Notes: generated by a model from the letters alone, not told the origin. Shown: positions 36,688 through 46,857, counted from the first letter of the stretch. The stretch is DNA of 64,000 nucleotides from Sphaerospermopsis torques-reginae ITEP-024 (GCF_019598945.1 NZ_CP080598.1:5190443-5254442); one strand, 5' to 3'. Program-made: numbers and translations.

Positions 36688-36999
36688 TTATGCCGTAACT
36701 TGCATATTTCCTGTTAAAATCCAAAGAGAAATAGTTGCTTTAATTTCCTGACCAATTTTTTGTTCAGCTAGTCTGAGTTCATAATTTTTCTGCAAATTCA
36801 TCCAAAATTCAGCACTCATCCCAAAAAATTGTCCTAAGCGTAAAGCGGTATCAGCAGTAATTGATCTTTTACCATTAATTATTTCGGTAATGCGATTTTT
36901 GGGTACATGAAGTAAACGAGCTAATTCACTTGCACTTATTCCTAATTCATGCAGTTCATCAGCTAAAATTTCTCCAGGATGAATAGGTGGACGCGCCAT
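36688..36999 (-). CDS. higA: HigA-type antitoxin, apparently orphan
   Basis: 103 residues. Starts MARPPIHPGEILADELHELG, the conserved HigA/VapI opening, followed by the helix-turn-helix GISASELARLLHVPKNRITEIIN. HigA binds its partner toxin HigB and represses the operon. HigB normally precedes higA. The 37000-37160 upstream stretch contains no open frame of that kind, so it is an orphan or its toxin was lost. Confidence 0.85.
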   Translation of the reverse strand: MARPPIHPGEILADELHELGISASELARLLHVPKNRITEIINGKRSITADTALRLGQFFGMSAEFWMNLQKNYELRLAEQKIGQEIKATISLWILTGNMQVTA

Positions 37000-37166
37000 A
37001 TTATTATCCTTCAGTGATCAATGGAGACATATTGTAAATAACTCTTTTAGTATAGCCGTACACAGAGTATTTAGGACATCAATTAATTATGAAACTCTGA
37101 CTACCACAGGGTTTTACTCCTGACTCCTGACTCCTGACTCCTTGATCTCCTGACTCCTACTACATA

Positions 37167-37378
37167 GGGTTTGCTGAATAAAGCGCAACCCTTTATAAAT
37201 CAAAGGTTTGAGGTTGATAAAGAGGAAAAAAGTGCAAGACTTTTGAAGGGTATACCTGAAAAACCGTGCATTTTGAAACCAAGAAATCCCAAAATGGGGG
37301 GATGACAGATAGCTAAAACTGTTCCCTGTTCCCTGTTAAGAGTTCCCTGCCTCCACGAAAAGACTTTCTCAGCAACCC
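37167..37378. mobile_element. 212-bp MITE (complete copy)
   Basis: Terminal inverted repeats GGGTTTGCTGAATAAA and the complement of CTTTCTCAGCAACCC, flanked by the 7-bp duplication CTACATA (37160-37166 and 37379-37385). Same length as 45527-45738, with a shared internal block. It carries no gene, so it is mobilised by a transposase encoded elsewhere. Confidence 0.85.
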
Positions 37379-37457
37379 CTACATAGCACAACCAAAGCAT
37401 AAAAGGCGCTGCTGAACAAGAAAATTCAACAACGCCCAATATCTACATATTCAAAAC

Positions 37458-37808
<351 letters not shown>

Positions 37809-37832
37809 CTAACTTCTCAGAGCGTTGTTTAT

Positions 37833-37877
37833 ATATCTAACCAGATTCGTTGTCTAAAGCTGTAAATCAAGCTCTAC
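37833..37877 (-). promoter_or_regulatory. Candidate NtcA-type promoter of glnB
   Basis: On the coding strand GTA-N10-TAC (37877 down to 37862) is followed 22 bases later by TAGATAT (37839 down to 37833), the spacing known for NtcA-activated promoters. The normal box is GTA-N8-TAC, so the two extra bases make the match imperfect. It is 36 bases from the start codon. Confidence 0.35.
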
Positions 37878-37924
37878 TTGTTTCCGATGAGTTATGTCAC
37901 CAGTCACCAGTCACCAATCACCAA

Positions 37925-40447
37925 TCACCTCTTTTCCTGTTCTTGTAGCAGCGATCGCCAATCTGCGATCGCCTGATCTGTCCACAGCCAATTTTGCGCT
38001 AATTTATCCACTGTAAACTTTACAGGTTCATTCTGAATTACCATTTGACGCAGTTTAATTGCTTCTTTAATATATTGTCCTTGTTTATCAGCAGGTTGAT
38101 TATTTGCAGATTTATATAAACCCAAAGCTAATCCTGCATAAGCCGTTAAAGCCTCTGAAGGCATGATAGTATTAGCGTCTGGGGTTGTAATCAAGGTTGT
38201 ATTCTGATCTTTAAGTGCTAAATTCACAGACTTAAACCACGCATCATTAGCCCGATTCAAATTTCCCTCTGCATAGTAAGCAAATCCCAAAGCATTGTTA
38301 TACAGAACCGAATCAGGGCGATCCCGCACAGCAATTTCCCAATAACGACGGGCATCATCAATACTGTATTTTTTATCTCTTGTTTGGGCAAATTGCCAAG
38401 CCAATCGTCCACGGAAAAAATACACAGATGGATTTTCGCTTTGTTTAGCAGGAACTAATGCTAAAGCCGTATCTGCTGATTCTAAAGCGCCACGATTGAG
38501 TAATTCTGCCACAGCGTCTAGCCCAGCCTGTAAATTACCTTGGCTCAATTCTGCTGTAGCTTTAGCAGTAACAATACCTGTTGATGATTTTTTTAAATCA
38601 AAGGGTGTTGTTTTTGACTCAGGAACAGTCGGAGTAGGAATAACTGGAAGTTCAGGAACTACAGACTGGCGCTGATTCCACCACCAACTTAAACCAATGA
38701 TCACAGCCAAAGCACTTGCGCCCAAAATGCCTAAAATTGGCCATGGCCGACGGCGACGTGGTTGCCGAAAAGATGGTAAAGGTATCTGTTGATAATTTAC
38801 CTGATTACCTTCAACATTATTTGACGCATTATTGCTAGTATTGGTAGAAATTTGCACATTCTTTGGCGCATTCAGCGTGATTGGAGTTGGTTGATCTCCC
38901 CAAAAATCAAATTCTTCCTCCTGTTTTGCAGGTTGCTGTTCCTGAAGATGATTTTCGGTGACTGGTGACTCCAGTTCCGCCTTCATGGGCATTTCGGATA
39001 CTGTTGGCGCTTGTTGATTCCCCAACTGGCGAAATAAATCCGCAACAATCGTTGAATCCTGATCATAACCGGGGTGATCATAATCAATTTCATCCATGAG
39101 ATCCCCCCAAGTATCATCCTCCAGCCAATCTAACTCAGAAGGCTCTCTTGCCAACTCAGAGGACATCATCTCTTCCAGAGTTAAAGGTATTTCCAAATCA
39201 TCTATCGCCGCCGCATACATGGCATTAGTAGATGCTCCCACAGGAGTCTGATAGTCGTTGAGGAACTCGGAACTAGCAGATAAACCTAATTGTGGTCTCA
39301 GAAAACCCTCAAATTCCCGATGCAAATACAACATCGGTAATGCCCAGTACATCTGGTGAGAACCATAGGCAGAAATTAAGCCCTGACGCACCCGACTCAC
39401 ACACAGATCCAAAGGATAGCCTTGGCTTAAGTTGCGGTAAAACAACTGTGTCAGCGTCAGCGCCACTTCATCGGGAATCCGTTCTGACATCGCCAAAACG
39501 CTGCTAATCCCTCTTTTCACCAAACTTTCCGTTAAGTTTCGTTCTCCTGTATCCCCAGAACCATCAGACTTAGCTCTATATGCTCCCAAACAAGAGTTAA
39601 ACACTGCCATTTGGATATTATTATTCACCAACAAACCGGCTAAATCATCACCACTGAGGGTTTCTGTTAACCCAGTTCTGCGACTAACTAAATATATTTC
39701 CCCCCCATTAGCACCCACATTACTATGACCAGAGTAGTGAAGAACATGATATCTTGCCTGTTCTAAAGCTTGGGTTAACTCTTCTCTTCCTGGTTGATCC
39801 AAGACAGTCAATTCAATTTCTGGCAGATAAATACCATTTTCCACAGAGCGGGGGGCTTGGCGGTGCATTTCTTCTTGTAGGTTGATTGCTTCTTGTTTGA
39901 GCAAATCCAGACGGGCTTGATCTGTGGGGGAAGAAATCACCATTAACACTCTTATTCCGCTTTCGTCCTGTGGTGTGGGTAGGTTGCGTGTTGGTAATCT
40001 TGATGTGGAAGGAATTCCACTTTGATAACGGGAAAAAGCGATATAAGGACCGGTGGCTAAGGGGCGATCGCCTGCGTGCATCACTTCCCACGGCAACCGC
40101 GCTAACCGTGTATCTTTTAATCCCAAACGCAAGCGCAGTACCTGTTGTTGGTTCTGGGCAATGCCTTGGGCAGTAATCCAACTATCTCTGAGAGTGCCTT
40201 GAAACAGTGCATTATATAATTGTTGACCCAGTGCCACCAAGTTTACAGAGTTTCTGGCTATAGCATCCCCCTGTAGCACTGACTGTAAAGGGTCATTCAT
40301 TAAATGTCCTGCGGCCGCTAACCACTCAGCCACAGGCCAACTCACCAGTTCTTCTGCCAATGGCACCCCAGGTGCGACTTGTTCCGTCCGCACCAAGTAG
40401 TCATTTTGCCCTACTGGAGTCACGGAAATGTGAAATTCCTGGGTCAC
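37925..40447 (-). CDS. hetF: HetF, caspase-like (CHAT) regulator of heterocyst differentiation
   Basis: 840 residues. A CHAT/caspase-hemoglobinase domain spans about 160-385, with the His-Cys dyad H241 in HYSGHSN and C286 in NSCLGAY. An acidic linker (about 430-545) is followed by a membrane segment at 567-590 (PILGILGASALAVIIGLSWW) and TPR-like helices to the end. HetF is needed for heterocyst differentiation and normal cell division, through control of PatA/HetR; the dyad is essential in Anabaena. Identification rests on domain order plus the NsiR1 array in its upstream region, as in Anabaena. Divergently transcribed from the array. Confidence 0.9.
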   Translation of the reverse strand: MTQEFHISVTPVGQNDYLVRTEQVAPGVPLAEELVSWPVAEWLAAAGHLMNDPLQSVLQGDAIARNSVNLVALGQQLYNALFQGTLRDSWITAQGIAQNQQQVLRLRLGLKDTRLARLPWEVMHAGDRPLATGPYIAFSRYQSGIPSTSRLPTRNLPTPQDESGIRVLMVISSPTDQARLDLLKQEAINLQEEMHRQAPRSVENGIYLPEIELTVLDQPGREELTQALEQARYHVLHYSGHSNVGANGGEIYLVSRRTGLTETLSGDDLAGLLVNNNIQMAVFNSCLGAYRAKSDGSGDTGERNLTESLVKRGISSVLAMSERIPDEVALTLTQLFYRNLSQGYPLDLCVSRVRQGLISAYGSHQMYWALPMLYLHREFEGFLRPQLGLSASSEFLNDYQTPVGASTNAMYAAAIDDLEIPLTLEEMMSSELAREPSELDWLEDDTWGDLMDEIDYDHPGYDQDSTIVADLFRQLGNQQAPTVSEMPMKAELESPVTENHLQEQQPAKQEEEFDFWGDQPTPITLNAPKNVQISTNTSNNASNNVEGNQVNYQQIPLPSFRQPRRRRPWPILGILGASALAVIIGLSWWWNQRQSVVPELPVIPTPTVPESKTTPFDLKKSSTGIVTAKATAELSQGNLQAGLDAVAELLNRGALESADTALALVPAKQSENPSVYFFRGRLAWQFAQTRDKKYSIDDARRYWEIAVRDRPDSVLYNNALGFAYYAEGNLNRANDAWFKSVNLALKDQNTTLITTPDANTIMPSEALTAYAGLALGLYKSANNQPADKQGQYIKEAIKLRQMVIQNEPVKFTVDKLAQNWLWTDQAIADWRSLLQEQEKR

Positions 40448-40628
40448 AACTTCTCCTGTTTGCCTCCTAAAATCCGGTTTTCACCGTAAAAGTTTCTAGT
40501 CTTTTCTCTCTAACTGATACTTTAGAAGCATCTTGCCGAGGAATGTTTCTGTTTTCGGGTTGTTTCGCCTTCAAGTGCTGGTACAACTTTATCCGGATTG
40601 GATTACTTCTGACTAGAACACTTTATTG

Positions 40629-40690
40629 GTAGATGCACCTTGATCTTCAACTCCCCTGGTAGGTTAACACCTACTGGGGGTTTTCTTTTC
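40629..40690 (+). ncRNA. NsiR1-like small RNA, copy 1 (nearest hetF)
   Basis: Starts gtagatgcacc, ends in hairpin cccctggtaggtt...acctactgggg plus TTTTCTTTT. TCCGGA lies at 40592, 37 bases before. More diverged in the middle than the other copies. About 180 bases upstream of the hetF start codon on the opposite strand, so it may overlap the hetF leader as an antisense RNA. Confidence 0.8.
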
Positions 40691-40874
40691 AATTTTGGCA
40701 AAAAAAGCAGTGTTTGACCCAAGAATTTCTGCTCAACTGTATAGAAAATCAAATCCTGATAACTAACTCCCCTAACCAGCTACTAGCCATAGGAATTTTT
40801 TCGCTAAGTGACAAGCACCTAAATTTGCTGAAATTTATCCGGAGCATAGTGCATTAAATGAGAACGTTTAGATG

Positions 40875-40932
40875 GTAGATGCACCCTGATAATTAATCTC
40901 CCCTATTTGGTTCACACCAATGGGGGTTTTTT
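40875..40932 (+). ncRNA. NsiR1-like small RNA, copy 2
   Basis: gtagatgcaccctgat, then a weaker CCCC...GGGGG hairpin ending in TTTTTT. TCCGGA at 40838 lies 37 bases upstream. Confidence 0.8.
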
Positions 40933-41011
40933 ATTTGGTTGACAAGGATCAATCATGTAAATACAACCCAATTTTCCGGAAATAATATTAAAACCAATGA
41001 ACATTTAACCA

Positions 41012-41070
41012 GTAGATGCACCCTGATAACTAATCTCCCCTGGTTGGCTAATACCAATTGGGGGTTTTTT
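41012..41070 (+). ncRNA. NsiR1-like small RNA, copy 3
   Basis: gtagatgcaccctgataac, hairpin cccctggttgg / ccaattggggg, TTTTTT to 41070. TCCGGA at 40975, 37 bases upstream. Confidence 0.85.
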
Positions 41071-41144
41071 GTTGGACAAACAATCATGAAAAAGCTAGTT
41101 AATTTTTCCGGAATATGGTAATTACACCAAGAAGAACCAAATTA

Positions 41145-41203
41145 GTAGATGCACCCTGATAACTAATTTCCCCTGGTTGGCTAACATCAATTGGGGGTTT
41201 TTT
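41145..41203 (+). ncRNA. NsiR1-like small RNA, copy 4
   Basis: Same unit as copy 3 with few changes; terminator T-run at 41198-41203. TCCGGA at 41107, 38 bases upstream. Confidence 0.85.
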
Positions 41204-41303
41204 ATTGGCTTCACAACCCATCAAACCAGAATTTATAAACAATAATAATGATGCACCTAAATTGTTCCGGAATATGGTAATGACACCAAGAAGAACTAAA
41301 TTA

Positions 41304-41361
41304 GTAGATGCACCCTGATAACTAATTTCCCCTGGTTGGCTAACACCACTGGGGGTTTTTT
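41304..41361 (+). ncRNA. NsiR1-like small RNA, copy 5
   Basis: Same unit; its promoter region (41266-41303) is almost identical to that of copy 4, so copies 4 and 5 are the most recent duplication. TCCGGA at 41266. Confidence 0.85.
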
Positions 41362-41435
41362 ATTCAAAAATAAAAACAAACTTCCAGGAACAAATTTATC
41401 CGGACGATGGTTCTACACCTGGGAACATTAAATTG

Positions 41436-41494
41436 GTAGATGCACCCTGATAACTAATCTCCCCTAGTTGGTTAACACCGATTGGGGGTTTTTT
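41436..41494 (+). ncRNA. NsiR1-like small RNA, copy 6
   Basis: gtagatgcaccctgataac, hairpin with ccccta and attggggg, then TTTTTT at 41489-41494. TCCGGA at 41399, 37 bases upstream. Last unit of the array. Confidence 0.85.
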
Positions 41495-41937
41495 GTAGAC
41501 AAAAGCGAGTTGGCCGCCACAAGTGCTTTTCTCATCTTTTGTCCACTCAGTGTTGGCTTCCAGTTTACTCCTGTTTTCTGCCAAATGCCAAGCCTATTTT
41601 TGTAATTGCAGTAATTTTATTTTCAGCTTCAGCCCAAGTTCAGAATGATTATAGCGATATATAATAGGAATCTTAATAATTTTTATATAATTCATGCCTG
41701 TGTGATTTTCTAGATATCTGTTAACATTTTATGACATAAGGGAATCCGGTTTGATTGCCAACATTATCGGTAGAGGTAGGAAACAGGGAACAGGGAAAAC
41801 CTGTACTGATTTTTTCCAAACATCAAATAGGACAAGTTTTGCCCAAAATAACCAAGCTTGACGCAAAAAGCCTGATTCATACTGTATTCTAAATTCTCAG
41901 AAAATTGTATTCAACATTAAGAAATTCCCAAAAACAA
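41495..41937. other. Region after the NsiR1 array
   Basis: 443 bases. No recognisable coding remnant or further TCCGGA unit. It contains one short STRR patch (aacagggaacaggga, 41781-41795) and an AT-rich stretch before the thioredoxin-like gene. Confidence 0.4.
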
Positions 41938-42261
41938 ATGAGTTTAGCAGTGATTAAGTTCTCTTCTGAAGATTGCGGCATCTGCCACAAAATGTCTTTT
42001 TATGATAAAAAAGTGTCAGAGGAACTGGGTTTGCAGTTTATTGATGTGAAAATGCAGGATACAGCGACTTATCGTCAATATCGGAAAATTCTGCTCACCC
42101 AGTATCCTGATAAATCGGAGATGGGATGGCCTACCTATATTATATGCAATTCTCCTGATGGTGAATTTCAAATTGTGGGAGAAGTTAAAGGTGGACATCC
42201 CAAAGGTGAGTTTAGAACTCGTATCCAAGAGGTTTTAGATACAGCAGCTAGTCAGAATTAA
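41938..42261 (+). CDS. Thioredoxin-fold protein with CGIC motif
   Basis: 107 residues from ATG 41938 (MSLAVIKFSSEDCGICHKM); an in-frame start at 41905 is less likely. Thioredoxin-like order: short strand, CxxC (CGIC), then GWPTYIIC in the place of the cis-Pro loop and a C-terminal helix. No signal peptide, so it is cytoplasmic. Its role is presumably disulfide or redox exchange; the partner is unknown. The 3' end overlaps the convergent gene at 42248 by 14 bases. Confidence 0.8.
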   Translation: MSLAVIKFSSEDCGICHKMSFYDKKVSEELGLQFIDVKMQDTATYRQYRKILLTQYPDKSEMGWPTYIICNSPDGEFQIVGEVKGGHPKGEFRTRIQEVLDTAASQN

Positions 42262-42478
42262 TTATTTCAAATGATTCTACCTGTAAAACAGGACCAATCA
42301 TAGCGGTGGTCATGATGTCATCACGCACTTTTCCTGTAATTGTGGCTTTTTGACCTGACTTGAGCAAATTTCTGTCAGCACTTTTAGGAATTTCGTAAGT
42401 AACACCATCGTCTGTAACAAAAGCCCAAGCGCCGAGTCCAATATTTCGGCGTTCTATTTTGCCTGTAATTGTGATCAT
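42248..42478 (-). CDS. Small OB-fold-like protein
   Basis: 76 residues from ATG 42478 (MITITGKIERRNIGLGAW). Beta-rich with VTYEIPKSADRNLLKSGQKATITGKVRDDI, in the style of small nucleic-acid or ligand-binding barrels in cyanobacteria. No known function. It overlaps the 3' end of the thioredoxin-like gene on the other strand. Confidence 0.65.
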   Translation of the reverse strand: MITITGKIERRNIGLGAWAFVTDDGVTYEIPKSADRNLLKSGQKATITGKVRDDIMTTAMIGPVLQVESFEIINSD

Positions 42479-42573
42479 ATGGGAATAGAGAATAGGGAAT
42501 AGGAGGCAAAAGGCAAAAGGCAAAAGGCAAGAGAGGGTTAAGGGACTTACAAATAAAAAAATATTTAATTAGT

Positions 42574-42637
42574 TCTTGTGGGGTAGGCATCTTGCCTGCC
42601 CTTAAACCCGGACGAGCTAGAAGCCCATCCCACAAGA
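42574..42637. repeat. Palindromic element with GGCATCTTGCC core
   Basis: cttgtgggg and cccacaag ends around taggcatcttgcctgcc and a second small hairpin (gagctagaagccc). Related to 26481-26528. Confidence 0.6.
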
Positions 42638-42705
42638 TTGGATAATTTATTTGCTGGAAGTCCCTAATTTTTCACTGTCACCTGTCACCTGTCACCAGTC
42701 ACCAT

Positions 42706-44556
42706 CTAAGCTGGTTGTTCGTCGTTTTTCAATGCTAAACGGGCTAGTCCGTAGCAAAGTAGGGCATTGACAAGTAAGAAAATGCGGGCTAATGTACCAT
42801 CTCCTAGACCCCAAACTGCGGGATCATAAATAGCACTAACTATTAAACAGGCTGCTACACCAAGGCTAGAACCTATGGCAAACCATTTCCAGTTGGGATG
42901 TCCTAATAGCAATGCTATTAAAAGCATGGGAATTAATACACTGGCAAAGAGGGGATTTAAATCTGCTGTTCCTTGTATACTGTTGCCTAGTTCGGGAATA
43001 GAACTACCTAAAACCCGGAATGGCCACTGGGGCAAGTCAAAGATATAAATTCCTTTGAGGAAGAATAACCCAGAACTACCAAATATTAAACCACTGGATA
43101 GGGACCAACTCCAGGTGAAGGGGAAGTAAACCCGTAAAAACCAAGCGAGTAAATAAGAACCTAGTACCATGAGGACTTTCGGTATTAAGGCTACAGCACC
43201 GCCATCTATCCAAAAGCCGGGGTTGAGATAGCCGTTATCTCTTAACCACCGGAAAAAGTCGTTAAAGCTAATTTGTCCTTCGCTGGCAAGTTTTACGGCT
43301 GCTTCGGCGTTAAGTTGTCCAGCACCGTAATAGTTTAATGCGTCCTCTGGCATGGCTCTAGCTGACTGTTTGAGGACTTTTAAAATTTCCTCTGGGTCTG
43401 TAACTCCGGCTGCTTTGACTAATGCTGCTACTCCTGCGACGTGGGGGGCAGCCATACTTGTGCCTTGCAGTCCTAAAAATACGCCTTGGCCTTCTTCGTT
43501 GATGGTTTCTTGGAGAATAGCACCTGCATCACTACCACCAGGGGCAGAAATATCTACTCCTGCACCAAAGTTAGAATAGTCTGCTTTTTCCCCGTCGGGT
43601 CCAAAGGCGGAAACACCGATGACGTGAGGATAACGGGCGGGATAACTAGAACCATCGGTACTTTCGTTACCTGCCGCAGCAACGATGACTACACCTTTTC
43701 TGTGGGCGTATTCAATGGCTTCTTTCATTAACTGGCTTTCGCCACCACCACCTAAGCTCATGTTAATTACGTCTGCGCCGTTATTGGCGGCAAATTTGAT
43801 GGCTTCGGCAATATCAGCAACAGTACCACCACCATCAGCACTTAATACTTTTAAGGGCATGAGACTTGCTTCGTAGGCAACTCCAGCTACACCATATTTA
43901 TTGTTGGTGGCTTGGGCGACTGTACCGGCTACATGAGTTCCATGTCCGTTGTCGTCTTGGGCGGTTTCGGTGTCGTTTACAAAGTCGTAACCTTTGACTA
44001 TTTTGGTTTCATATAAGTCCCGGACTTTGGTGATGCCGGTGTCAATAACTGCTACTGTGATACCGCTGCCTTTGGTGCGTGTCCATGCACCTTCTACACC
44101 AATTTTGTGCAAATTCCATTGTTTGCTGTAATATTGGTCGTTGGGACCTGTTAAGGAAGGGGTTGCTTCTTCATCTCCTTCTTGGGGACGGAGAAAGTCT
44201 CCTAACCAGGCAGTTTCGCCGATGGGAACTGCTGTATAAATATAGTTAGGCTCGATAAATTCTGTGTTTTGGGCATAAGCTGATTTTCTCAGGTCTTGCA
44301 ATCTTTGGCGATCGCCTTTGATAATATACACATTATCAGCCGCTGAAAATTGATTATCCAGTCGGGGTGTAATGTTATATTGTTGAGCGATCGCTTGTAA
44401 ATCTTGCTGTATGACTGTTGCTGGTAAATCTTCCCGAAAATCCAGTAATATTGTCTCAAATTCACCTTTGGTTGCCAATCCCTGAACATTCAGGTATCCG
44501 AATACGGCAGCAACCAAGCCGATGACAAACAAGCACAATAATATAAGTCTTCTCAT
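42706..44556 (-). CDS. Membrane-anchored S8 (subtilisin-like) serine protease
   Basis: 616 residues. The N-terminus has a signal-anchor (about 4-22). An inhibitor-like prodomain (30-110) precedes the catalytic domain (about 145-425) with the triad D172 (VAVIDTGI), H205 (NGHGTHVAG) and S367 (GTSMAAPHVAG). The C-terminal 160 residues contain several membrane segments (about 460-480, 485-505, 535-560, 565-590, 595-610), which is unusual for subtilases and should hold the enzyme at a membrane. Substrate unknown. It shares a 123-bp divergent spacer with the gene at 44680. Confidence 0.9.
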   Translation of the reverse strand: MRRLILLCLFVIGLVAAVFGYLNVQGLATKGEFETILLDFREDLPATVIQQDLQAIAQQYNITPRLDNQFSAADNVYIIKGDRQRLQDLRKSAYAQNTEFIEPNYIYTAVPIGETAWLGDFLRPQEGDEEATPSLTGPNDQYYSKQWNLHKIGVEGAWTRTKGSGITVAVIDTGITKVRDLYETKIVKGYDFVNDTETAQDDNGHGTHVAGTVAQATNNKYGVAGVAYEASLMPLKVLSADGGGTVADIAEAIKFAANNGADVINMSLGGGGESQLMKEAIEYAHRKGVVIVAAAGNESTDGSSYPARYPHVIGVSAFGPDGEKADYSNFGAGVDISAPGGSDAGAILQETINEEGQGVFLGLQGTSMAAPHVAGVAALVKAAGVTDPEEILKVLKQSARAMPEDALNYYGAGQLNAEAAVKLASEGQISFNDFFRWLRDNGYLNPGFWIDGGAVALIPKVLMVLGSYLLAWFLRVYFPFTWSWSLSSGLIFGSSGLFFLKGIYIFDLPQWPFRVLGSSIPELGNSIQGTADLNPLFASVLIPMLLIALLLGHPNWKWFAIGSSLGVAACLIVSAIYDPAVWGLGDGTLARIFLLVNALLCYGLARLALKNDEQPA

Positions 44557-44679
44557 ATCAACTCATCGCTTTTTGTCAGTTTGCACACTACGATAACTCA
44601 TATAGTGGTATTTTTGGGACAGTGGAGACTAGAAAAAATCTAGGAAAAATTACGAATTACTAATTACCAATTACGAATT

Positions 44680-45105
44680 ATGGAACGTGGTCTTTTATGG
44701 TTGCCTTTGTTAGTAGCATTTTTCTGGTTAGCTTGGCAAGGTTCGCAGGAATATCAGAAACTTGAAGCTTATAAAATTTGGGCAGAACAGTTTGAACGGG
44801 CTAAGTATGATATTTATGCTGTACTCGCTCAAAAAGGTAATGATATCACTTGGGGAAAACCTACTACTAAAGGACCTATTCAACTGCAAACTTTTAGTTT
44901 ATTAGATATTGAAAAAATTAGCTTGTTGGTAAATGATAAACAAGTGGAAATGGAAAACCCTCCCTTAAAAGGTCGTGTGATTGAGTTAGAATTTGTATTT
45001 TATGAATCTGCTAAATCAGTACGAGTTCCCTTTACAGAAATTCCTTTAGCAGCAGAATGGGGTAAATTTTTGCAGGGTGTAATAAACGCAGATGAACGCA
45101 GATAA
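44680..45105 (+). CDS. Small membrane-anchored protein of unknown function
   Basis: 141 residues. An uncleaved membrane anchor (3-20, LLWLPLLVAFFWLAW) is followed by a soluble domain with ISLLVNDKQVE and LEFVFYESAKSVRVPF, a beta-rich core seen in other cyanobacterial proteins of this size. The last codons (INADERR) lie in an STRR of AACGCAGATA units. It is divergent from the protease gene; a joint role is only suggested by position. Confidence 0.65.
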   Translation: MERGLLWLPLLVAFFWLAWQGSQEYQKLEAYKIWAEQFERAKYDIYAVLAQKGNDITWGKPTTKGPIQLQTFSLLDIEKISLLVNDKQVEMENPPLKGRVIELEFVFYESAKSVRVPFTEIPLAAEWGKFLQGVINADERR

Positions 45106-45199
45106 ACGCAGATGAAAATTGGATATCTTAAATTAAGTTGATTTTTGATTTGCGCTTGTCTAAAAAACAGTTTTAGCTGACTTCTAAGATCTGAATGCT

Positions 45200-45975
<776 letters not shown>

Positions 45976-46033
45976 ACATTAATATATTATATATCTGTTT
46001 TTTATGTGTGTTAAATTTTGATTTTTAACGATA

Positions 46034-46852
46034 ATGATAACTAAGAATACATCAATACCTGTAGCTTTAACTATAGCTGGTTCGGATAGTGGTGGTGGTG
46101 CGGGTATTCAAACCGATTTAAGAACTTTTGCTTTTCACTGTGTTCATGGTACAAGTGCTATTACTTGTATTACCGCCCAAAATACTCTTGGTGTGATCCG
46201 GGTTGATGCTATGCCTTCAGAGGCTGTTATAGCACAAATTCGGGCGGTGGTTGAAGATATTGGTGTGCAAGCTGCAAAAACAGGAATGTTGCTAAATCAA
46301 GAAATTATTTCAACTGTAGCGCAGGAAGTGAGAACTTTACAAATTGATAATTTGGTGGTAGATCCTGTGATGGTATCACGGACAGGAGCGCAGTTAATTG
46401 ATGATGATGCGGTGAAAACTTTACGTGATGAATTGATTCCCCAAGCGGCTATTATTACACCTAACCGTTATGAAGCGCAGATTTTAAGCGGGTTGGAAAT
46501 TGTTTCTTTGCAGGATATACAAACTGCTGCCGAAATTATACACAAAAGTTTACGGACTAAAGCGGTTTTGGTAAAGGGTGGGGGAATGTCTGGAGAGTTG
46601 AGAGGGGTGGATGTTTGGTTTGATGGGGAAAGGTTGGAAGTTTTGAGGACGAAACAAGTAGAAACGAAAAATACTCATGGTACTGGTTGTACTTTATCTG
46701 CTGCGATTACTGCTAATTTAGCTTTGGGTAAAGATTTATGGAATGCGGTACAAGAAGCTAAGGAATATGTGACAACTGCACTTACTTATTCTTTGGATAT
46801 TGGGAAGGGAAGTGGACCTGTGGGACATTTTTTCCCGTTGTTGGTGAAATAA
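46034..46852 (+). CDS. thiD: Hydroxymethylpyrimidine/phosphomethylpyrimidine kinase
   Basis: 272 residues. Ribokinase-type fold with the family motifs VALTIAGSDSGGGAGIQTDLRTF at the start, ITAQNTLGV, VDPVMVSRTG in the middle and the catalytic loop THGTGCTLSAAI near residue 215. Phosphorylates HMP and HMP-P for thiamin pyrimidine synthesis. ThiE, ThiC and other thiamin genes are not in the window. Preceded by a weak ribosome site in AT-rich DNA; single gene. Confidence 0.93.
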   Translation: MITKNTSIPVALTIAGSDSGGGAGIQTDLRTFAFHCVHGTSAITCITAQNTLGVIRVDAMPSEAVIAQIRAVVEDIGVQAAKTGMLLNQEIISTVAQEVRTLQIDNLVVDPVMVSRTGAQLIDDDAVKTLRDELIPQAAIITPNRYEAQILSGLEIVSLQDIQTAAEIIHKSLRTKAVLVKGGGMSGELRGVDVWFDGERLEVLRTKQVETKNTHGTGCTLSAAITANLALGKDLWNAVQEAKEYVTTALTYSLDIGKGSGPVGHFFPLLVK

Positions 46853-46857
46853 ATGTC

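Larger units (their letters stand above)
40592..41404 (+). promoter_or_regulatory. Six TCCGGA (DIF-type) promoter motifs of the array
   Basis: TCCGGA at 40592, 40838, 40975, 41107, 41266 and 41399, each 37-38 bases before the first base of its RNA. TCCGGA at about -35 is the motif described for heterocyst-specific (DIF+) promoters in Anabaena. Each RNA therefore has its own promoter, which should fire in differentiating cells. Confidence 0.75.

Noticed and set aside
37200..37439. 79-residue open frame on the - strand
   Set aside because: It is entirely MITE sequence plus the region after glnB and is not conserved between MITE copies.
40592..41494. The tandem units as a CRISPR-like array
   Set aside because: Each unit has a promoter motif, an initiation region and a terminator hairpin at fixed positions, which fits independent small RNA genes and not a repeat-spacer array.
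41396..41664. Open frames on both strands after the NsiR1 array
   Set aside because: Short, not matching any family, and partly within the last array unit.
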